Source: Verrucomicrobiota bacterium (GTDB lineage Bacteria; Verrucomicrobiota; Verrucomicrobiia; Chthoniobacterales; UBA10450). Taken from it: a DNA stretch of 11,926 nucleotides. The position numbers and the translations under genes are program-made. The notes under the pieces were generated by a model. It saw only the letters and a program-made list of their open reading frames with translations, did no database searches and was not told where the DNA came from. Positions 6,955 to 11,926 of this stretch are shown piece after piece (position 1 is the stretch's first letter; each line of letters opens with the position of its first letter). The DNA lies in the NCBI GenBank assembly GCA_003219995.1, contig QHRC01000069.1:1-11926 (forward strand). The letters run 5' to 3'.

Positions 6955-8007
6955 ATGGACAAACTTCCGCGGCGTCGTAGGGCGGCACGCATTTACACCG
7001 ATGAAGACAGCGACCTTCGCTGGCTCAAGGGAAAAACCTGCGCTGTGGTCGGTTTCGGAGCGCAGGGCCGCGCGCACGCATTAAACCTGCGCGACAGCGG
7101 AATCACTGTCGTCGTTGGGCTTTATCCCGGAAGCAAGTCGCGCGCTGCGGCGTGGCGCTACGGCCTTAACGTTTGCAAGACACCCGAGGCGGTGCGGCGC
7201 GGCGACGTTATTTTTCTTGCCCTGCCCGATTCGAGAATGCCCGTGGTGTATGAAAAGGAAATCGCTCCCTATTTACGTTCCGGCCAAACGCTGCTTTTCG
7301 CACACGGTTTCGCCATCCATTATCGCACGATCGTTCCTCCGAAAGATGTCGATGTCGTGATGGTCGCCCCCAAGGGCCTCGGTCCGATGGTGCGCCGTGA
7401 ATTTGTGCATGGTCGCGGTGTGCCAGGATTAATTGCCGTTCATCAAAATCGGACCCGACGCGCTAAACGGACGACCCTGGCTTGGGCGAAGGGGATTGGA
7501 TGCACCCGTGCGGGGGTGATTGAAACGAATTTCCGTGAGGAAACGGAAACAGATTTGTTTGGCGAACAAGCCGTACTCTGCGGCGGAACCAGCGCGCTCA
7601 TCCGCGCTGGGTTTGAAACGCTCGTCCGCGCGGGTTATCCCGCCGAGCTCGCTTATTTCGAATGCCTGCACGAGCTCAAGTTTATTGTTGATCTTATCCA
7701 TGAGGCCGGAATCAATGGGATGCGCGCGCTCATTTCTGACACGGCGAAATGGGGCGAATTGACCGTCGGCCCACGGATTGTCGATGCAACTGTGCGACGA
7801 AAAATGGAAGCAGCTCTGCGCGAAATCCGCTCAGGAAAATTTGCGCGCGAATTCATTCACGAAATGAAAAGCGGCCGAAAGAGTTACGCGAAGTTGCTCC
7901 GCGCTGCGGAGAAGCATCCGATCGAGAAAGTGGGCCGCAGGCTTCGCGCTCTCATGAGTTGGAAAACAAAACACCGTCAATCCGCCGCCATAATGGCAAC
8001 GGATTAA
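6955..8007 (+). CDS. ilvC: Ketol-acid reductoisomerase, class I, diverged
   Basis: Acetohydroxyacid isomeroreductase catalyses the second step of valine, leucine and isoleucine synthesis, using Mg2+ and NAD(P)H. The 350-residue length fits the short class I form. Visible parts: the Rossmann GFGAQG (33-38), the cofactor loop GLYPGSKS (55-62), AHGF with the active-site His117, APKG with Lys140, DLFGEQ with Asp200 and Glu204, ECLHE with Glu236 and Glu240, and ISDTA with Ser261. The whole catalytic set is intact. Odd points are an Arg-rich N-terminal extension (MDKLPRRRRAA) before the usual IY.DED start, KGLGP where most class I enzymes read KGPGH, QNRTRRA in place of QD.TG.A, and an extra C-terminal tail of about 14 residues. 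There is no Shine-Dalgarno before ATG 6955, but the frame offers no better start. No ilvB, ilvN or leuA is adjacent, so it may be a second copy of the enzyme. Confidence 0.9.
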   Translation: MDKLPRRRRAARIYTDEDSDLRWLKGKTCAVVGFGAQGRAHALNLRDSGITVVVGLYPGSKSRAAAWRYGLNVCKTPEAVRRGDVIFLALPDSRMPVVYEKEIAPYLRSGQTLLFAHGFAIHYRTIVPPKDVDVVMVAPKGLGPMVRREFVHGRGVPGLIAVHQNRTRRAKRTTLAWAKGIGCTRAGVIETNFREETETDLFGEQAVLCGGTSALIRAGFETLVRAGYPAELAYFECLHELKFIVDLIHEAGINGMRALISDTAKWGELTVGPRIVDATVRRKMEAALREIRSGKFAREFIHEMKSGRKSYAKLLRAAEKHPIEKVGRRLRALMSWKTKHRQSAAIMATD

Positions 8008-8039
8008 TCCTGCCGAGATCGTCGCGCAAAGACTAGTTC

Positions 8040-8297
8040 TTATCTCGCGAGACGGTCCATCGGATAAACGGTGGTCGGAATGCCGCCGAGCCGATCGCAA
8101 GGCTGCGGAATACCCCAGCCAGAGATCATTACGTAGCACACTTTCTTTACCCTCTTTTGGGCCGCCAGCTGCTGTTTTGCCGGGATGACTACGTTTTTGC
8201 TCGAATCAGCAATCACTGATGCACAAAGTGCGAGCGACAACGCCACACCTGCACACCGGATCGACCAACCGCATAGGTGTAAAACCCTGGTTGTCAT
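8040..8297 (-). CDS. Small predicted secreted protein with a Cys pair
   Basis: I do not recognise a named family. The 85-residue frame starts with MTTRVLHLCGWSIR followed by a hydrophobic stretch (VALSLALCASVIA, about residues 18-30), a convincing Sec signal peptide with cleavage likely near Ala30. The mature part is about 55 residues: a polar linker with KQQLAAQKRVKK, then VCYVMISGWGIPQPCDRLGG and a PTTVYPMDRLAR end. Cys54 and Cys67 could form a disulfide, and the Gly/Pro-rich core looks like a small conserved motif rather than random sequence. The same frame is open upstream to 8639, but that part overlaps the TPR gene on the same strand and is its shadow; the signal peptide fixes the start at 8297. 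An AAAGGGG lies about 12 bases upstream. It follows the TPR gene by 136 bp and converges with ilvC, leaving 32 bp between the stops. Confidence 0.55.
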   Translation of the reverse strand: MTTRVLHLCGWSIRCAGVALSLALCASVIADSSKNVVIPAKQQLAAQKRVKKVCYVMISGWGIPQPCDRLGGIPTTVYPMDRLAR

Positions 8298-8368
8298 AGA
8301 CGAAGTGTGCCCCTTTTGGCACTGCGTTGCAACAGAAAACGAATGCGCTCTTTGAATACCTTTCGGAC

Positions 8369-8396
8369 AAAAAAACGACGTTTTCAGACATTGTCG
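8369..8396 (-). terminator. Weak terminator-like element between the TPR gene and the small secreted gene
   Basis: Read on the minus strand, CGAC (8396-8393) can pair with GTCG (8379-8376), and seven T follow at 8375-8369. A 4-bp stem with a 13-base loop is well below a normal intrinsic terminator, so this is only suggestive. The rest of the 8298-8433 spacer shows no gene and no clear promoter. Confidence 0.2.
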
Positions 8397-8433
8397 AAAG
8401 TACCTCACAATCAGGTCGCGAAACTCTGCCGAG

Positions 8434-10893
8434 TCAATCTCCCCAAAGGAAATGCTCCAAGCGCAGTCGATTGAGCCGCGCCTTCGCTTCTTCGCTCCGG
8501 TTGCCTCCAATCGCTGCCAACGTCTGATAAATAGCGGCCGCAGATTCCCATTTGGAATCATCTTCCAGGAGTCGCGCTGCGTTAAATCCTGCTTTGTAAT
8601 ACCAGAAGAGTTCGCGCCGCCGGTCCGGGCGTGCCTCATTCTCCAGGACGTTGTAAAACGCCGAAAGCGCGCCCGCCCGATCGGTTGCTTTCTCTAAACA
8701 AAGGCCTTTTTTGAAAAGCGCTTGGTTGCGCCAATGGATCGGCTCCTCCTTGTCCGAAGCCAACTGATCGTAAGCTTCGATCGCCCGTCGATAATTTACG
8801 TTCCCACCCATCTCGAAAAGAATGTCGCCTTTGCCGCAAAGTGCTTCTCGCTTTTCGAACGGACCCGCGTCGCTCTTCAACACTTCGTCATATAATAGGA
8901 CCGCATCCTGCGGTTTGCCCAGTTTGCGTTCGATTACAGCCTGCTCGTTGCGCGCGGCCCATTTGAGCTCCCCGTTCAGGCGCACCACTTGGTCAAAAAG
9001 GACGATCGCCCGATCAAGCGAATGCGCGCCCATGCTTGACAACGCCGATTCCGCCGCGAAAAAAAGCGCCTTCTCCGTGAGCGGCCCCGGCGGATTTTGT
9101 TGCGCCAGAAGCTCGAACTGCGTTTGGGCATTTGAGAAATCCTGCCGGCGATAATAAGTCTCCGCTAATTTCATTCGCACATCCGGCGCGAACGATGATG
9201 CGTCATGTTTTTGCAGAAAAAGATTTCCCAGTTCGAGCACATCTGCGGCGTTTGGGCTCTCAGCGTCCTTAATCCAAATCAGGAGATAATCGCTCCGCTC
9301 CGCCGCTGCCGCCGTCGGTTTGGACTCCGCTGCGCGGGCGAGATCCTTTTGCGCTTCGTCCAGGCGCGGCGGCGTGGAATGAAAGGCCAGTTCGGCCAAA
9401 GCGACCCACGCCTCCGAAGCGCGCGGGTTCCGGGGGAAATCGCGCAAGAAACTTTGCAGCGAGTCGACCGCTTTCTCACCGCCATTTGCCGCCTGGACCA
9501 ATCCTTCCTCGAGTCGCATCTCGGCGCGCGATTCCTCGTCGCCGGCCTGTTTCTCAAATTCATCGTAATCGGCCAGAAAACGAGCGTGATCGCCGAGTTG
9601 AAGCCAGCCGATGGAGGCATTGAAAAGTGATATCTTTGCCCACGGCGACGCTGAATGCGCGATTCTCTCAAAGGTCGCGGTCGCAATTTCAAATCTCTTG
9701 GCCAGATATTGCGTGTGTGCCGCCATTAGATCGATGCGATCACGCAAAGTCGCCTCCGGTTGGAGAGCGCGCGCTTCGTTCAGAACCCCAATCGCACCAT
9801 CAAAATCGCGTTCTTCCGATTTGAGCCGCGCGTACTCGAGGAGGGCCGGAGCAAGCGCCGCGGATTTGGTTTCGTTGCGGCGCAGCGCGGCAAACGATTC
9901 CAAAGCCCGGTCACGCCGTCCGGCCCGGAGATCGAGGCGCGCCAAATACCACTGTGCAAACCCCCGCCGGGGTTGGGCTGGATCTCTGGCCCAGCGCTCC
10001 AGTTCATTCCGCGACAATTTTCGCTCCGCGCGATACAGCTCATCCAATTTTGCAAAAATAAGCGCCAGATCGACATCTTGCGGATGCCTCTCAATGAAAT
10101 CCTCCAGTACATCGTCGCCCGTCTCTGGCGTTTTCAATTGCAAATGCGCATCGGCAATCCCGCAAAGCGCTGCGATCACCACCGCGTGACTGGCGCTCTC
10201 CGGCCTTTTTAGAAACGCTTGAAACGCCCCGATCGCTCTCTCCGGCCGCTGCAAGATCAGCTCGAGCCGGCCACGCAAAAGACGCCGCTCCTTTCTTTCC
10301 GCGGTCGACTTCGGTTGCATCTCGTCCAGCACCCGCCGGGCATTAACGGCGTCGGATTTATCGATATACAGTTCGCCCGATCGGAGCCGCGCCCGAGTAG
10401 CCCACTGTTTGTCCGGAAAAAGAATGGACAGTTTCTGCAGCGCTCCATCCCGCCGCCCTAGTGCTCGCAACATTTCTGCCGCTCCAAAAATTGCGCTCTC
10501 GCGAAAAGGCGAATTATGAGCCCTCGCCGACTCCTCGTAGAGCGGCAATGCTTCCGTCCATCGGCGCAAACTGGACAGAGCTTGCGCCCGCCAGAATTTT
10601 GTCGAGGAAATTTCGCCGAGCCGCGGATCCGCAAGCAAATTAAGCGCGTCAGCTGGCTGCTTTGCCGCGACTAACGCTTCCGCAAGTTTTTCTGCGACGG
10701 CGCGCCACCCTTCGTCGGATAAATTGCGACCAAGCAATGTTTGCAGACGCACTACCGCAACTTCCGGCACTCCCTCCGCTAACGGCGCCGCCGCCTCCAC
10801 CAGCTCAGGCGAAACTTCGGCCCGTGAAGATTGCCAGATCAGGACGAAGAAAGCGGCGAAAACCAATGCGGGACGGTCTCTAAATGCCTTCAT
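8434..10893 (-). CDS. Secreted TPR-repeat protein (periplasmic or envelope)
   Basis: The 819-residue protein begins with [25 protein letters not shown], a Sec signal peptide with likely cleavage after Ala25. There is no lipobox Cys and no other membrane helix. The remainder is almost wholly alpha-helical TPR/TPR-like repeats from about residue 30 to the C-terminus. Examples are [65 protein letters not shown] and [26 protein letters not shown]. No catalytic domain is seen, so a scaffold or assembly role in the envelope is likely; the C-terminal half is reminiscent of CpoB/BamD-type repeat proteins, but I would not assign either name. Its ATG overlaps the uvrA stop as ATGA, indicating co-transcription and probable translational coupling. 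The ribosome site (GGAAAGAAG) is inside the end of uvrA. Confidence 0.82.
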   Translation of the reverse strand: MKAFRDRPALVFAAFFVLIWQSSRAEVSPELVEAAAPLAEGVPEVAVVRLQTLLGRNLSDEGWRAVAEKLAEALVAAKQPADALNLLADPRLGEISSTKFWRAQALSSLRRWTEALPLYEESARAHNSPFRESAIFGAAEMLRALGRRDGALQKLSILFPDKQWATRARLRSGELYIDKSDAVNARRVLDEMQPKSTAERKERRLLRGRLELILQRPERAIGAFQAFLKRPESASHAVVIAALCGIADAHLQLKTPETGDDVLEDFIERHPQDVDLALIFAKLDELYRAERKLSRNELERWARDPAQPRRGFAQWYLARLDLRAGRRDRALESFAALRRNETKSAALAPALLEYARLKSEERDFDGAIGVLNEARALQPEATLRDRIDLMAAHTQYLAKRFEIATATFERIAHSASPWAKISLFNASIGWLQLGDHARFLADYDEFEKQAGDEESRAEMRLEEGLVQAANGGEKAVDSLQSFLRDFPRNPRASEAWVALAELAFHSTPPRLDEAQKDLARAAESKPTAAAAERSDYLLIWIKDAESPNAADVLELGNLFLQKHDASSFAPDVRMKLAETYYRRQDFSNAQTQFELLAQQNPPGPLTEKALFFAAESALSSMGAHSLDRAIVLFDQVVRLNGELKWAARNEQAVIERKLGKPQDAVLLYDEVLKSDAGPFEKREALCGKGDILFEMGGNVNYRRAIEAYDQLASDKEEPIHWRNQALFKKGLCLEKATDRAGALSAFYNVLENEARPDRRRELFWYYKAGFNAARLLEDDSKWESAAAIYQTLAAIGGNRSEEAKARLNRLRLEHFLWGD
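10890..10893 (-). other. ATGA stop-start overlap (uvrA / TPR gene)
   Basis: On the minus strand the sequence ATGA contains the ATG of the TPR gene (10893-10891) and the TGA of uvrA (10892-10890). Such four-base overlaps usually mean that ribosomes finishing the first gene restart on the second, so expression of the secreted TPR protein is tied to that of uvrA. Confidence 0.8.
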
Positions 10894-11926
10894 CTTCTTT
10901 CCACCAGGAGCGGCCGCAAAAATTTTCCAGTGTAACTTTCTGCAAGATCGACAATTGCCTCTGGCGGACCCGTTCCGACAACCTCACCGCCCTCCTCGCC
11001 CGCTTCCGGTCCAAGATCGACAATCCAATCGGCGCATTTGATCATTTCCAGATTGTGCTCGATCACAACGACTGTATTTCCGGCGTCGCGCAGCTTCATC
11101 AGCACTTGCAGCAGTTTTTCAATGTCCGCGAAATGCAGACCGGTCGTCGGCTCGTCCAATATGTAAAGTGTGCGACCGGTCGCTTTTTTCGCAAGCTCGG
11201 TCGCAAGTTTGACCCGTTGGGCTTCTCCGCCGGAAAGCGTCGTCCCAGCCTGACCGAGCTGTAAATAGCCAAGACCGACATCGAGCAACGCCGTCAACTT
11301 GTCTGAAATGGTTGGCACATTCCGGAAGAATCGCGCCGCTTCATCTACCGTTAATTTCAGCACATCGGCAATATTCTTACCTTTGTAGGTAATCTCGAGC
11401 GTCTCGCGATTGTAACGCTGGCCCCGGCAAACTTCGCACTCAACGTAGACATCGGGCAAAAAGTGCATCTCGATCTTGATCAGTCCGCCGCCCTCGCAAT
11501 TTTCGCAGCGCCCCCCTTTGACATTGAAACTAAAACGTCCTGTCTCATAGCCGCGCACGCGCGCCGCCGGTAACTGCGCGAAGAGGTCCCGAATTGGGGT
11601 GAACGCCCCCGTGTAGGTGATCGGATTCGAGCGCGGCGTGCGGCCAATCGCGCTTTGATCGATCACGATCGCTTTGTCGATTTGTTCGAGGCCGTGGATG
11701 GCGCGATATGAGCCAGGTCTCTCTTTCGAATTGTAAAAATGGCGAAACAGTGCCCGGCGCAGAATGTCGTCGACCAGAGTCGATTTGCCGCTGCCTGAGA
11801 CGCCCGTCACGCAAGTGAAACAGCCGAGCGGAAACGAAACATCCACATTTTTTAGATTGTTTTCCATTGCGCCAGCCACCGTCAGCCAGCCTTCGCCGTT
11901 TTTCGGAAAGTGCGGTCTGGTTCGCT
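10890..11926 (-). CDS. uvrA: Excinuclease ABC subunit A, C-terminal part (partial)
   Basis: UvrA is the damage-recognition ATPase of nucleotide excision repair and loads UvrB on lesions in the cytoplasm. The 344 visible residues are the last third of a protein normally near 940 residues; the gene runs off the right edge (the frame is open to 11926, reading ...[19 protein letters not shown]). Seen in order: Walker [10 protein letters not shown] (about 11804-11778), the conserved [14 protein letters not shown], and the zinc-binding CENC...CEVC (from about 11507, both pairs intact). Then come the ABC signature LSGGEAQR (about 11237) and Walker [13 protein letters not shown] (about 11168), followed by VIEHN and the usual [11 protein letters not shown] end. 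Nothing is missing from the second nucleotide-binding half. It is the first visible gene of a minus-strand unit with the TPR gene. Confidence 0.97.
   Translation of the reverse strand, partial: RTRPHFPKNGEGWLTVAGAMENNLKNVDVSFPLGCFTCVTGVSGSGKSTLVDDILRRALFRHFYNSKERPGSYRAIHGLEQIDKAIVIDQSAIGRTPRSNPITYTGAFTPIRDLFAQLPAARVRGYETGRFSFNVKGGRCENCEGGGLIKIEMHFLPDVYVECEVCRGQRYNRETLEITYKGKNIADVLKLTVDEAARFFRNVPTISDKLTALLDVGLGYLQLGQAGTTLSGGEAQRVKLATELAKKATGRTLYILDEPTTGLHFADIEKLLQVLMKLRDAGNTVVVIEHNLEMIKCADWIVDLGPEAGEEGGEVVGTGPPEAIVDLAESYTGKFLRPLLVERR

Noticed and set aside
8043..8052. TCTCGCGAGA palindrome near the convergent stops of ilvC and the small gene
   Set aside because: Only 10 bp, no loop or T-run, and it lies in the coding end of the small gene; common in GC-rich DNA.
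8298..8639. Upstream extension of the small secreted protein to 199 residues
   Set aside because: The extension overlaps the TPR gene end on the same strand, looks random, and would bury the signal peptide inside the protein.
9760..10212. Open frames opposite the TPR gene
   Set aside because: No recognisable domain or initiation signal, and they mirror a gene with signal peptide and regular repeats.
1..11926. CRISPR array, tRNA, integrase or transposase, or phage-defence genes
   Set aside because: Looked for on both strands; no regularly spaced repeats, cloverleaf with CCA-type acceptor, or matching protein motifs were seen.

Overview
The window looks like chromosomal DNA of a moderately GC-rich Gram-negative bacterium, most likely a soil Verrucomicrobiota (Chthoniobacterales / Udaeobacter-like). 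That placement is inference from gene style: an orphan type II-like pseudopilin with a short variable tail ending in an FWSP-type motif, TPR-rich membrane glycosyltransferases, a short secreted Cys-pair protein, and dispersed palindromes of the GCCGAGGTCG type. No rRNA or other phylogenetic marker is present except a partial uvrA. I see no tRNA, rRNA, CRISPR array, transposase or phage gene.

Left part (1-6869) is a glycosylation-flavoured region. A multi-membrane GT-C (PMT_2/GT39-like) protein possibly cut by the window edge is followed, in the same reading frame after a single TAA, by a GT2 enzyme of the polyprenyl-phosphate mannose synthase (DPM1) type. Facing them on the minus strand is a second GT-C membrane protein with a C-terminal TPR domain. 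A 121-bp divergent region, carrying a good sigma-54-like -24/-12 element, then leads to a small pseudopilin. Downstream of the pseudopilin is a third GT-C protein, which resembles TMTC proteins (transmembrane plus TPR O-mannosyltransferases) and also ends in TPRs. The DPM1-like enzyme could make a lipid-linked sugar and the three GT-C proteins could use it outside the membrane. The pseudopilin is an obvious but unproven candidate acceptor.

Middle part (6870-8297): a 25-bp perfect palindrome precedes a class I ketol-acid reductoisomerase gene (ilvC family) that keeps all catalytic residues but is diverged elsewhere and stands alone, without ilvB/ilvN. It converges with a small minus-strand gene for a predicted secreted 85-residue protein.

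Right part (8434-11926, minus strand): the 3' part of uvrA (excinuclease ABC subunit A, second ATPase half) overlaps by ATGA the start of an 819-residue secreted TPR protein, so the two are probably one transcription unit, perhaps followed by the small secreted protein gene. Intergenic space is short throughout; no gene-free stretch exceeds 300 bases.
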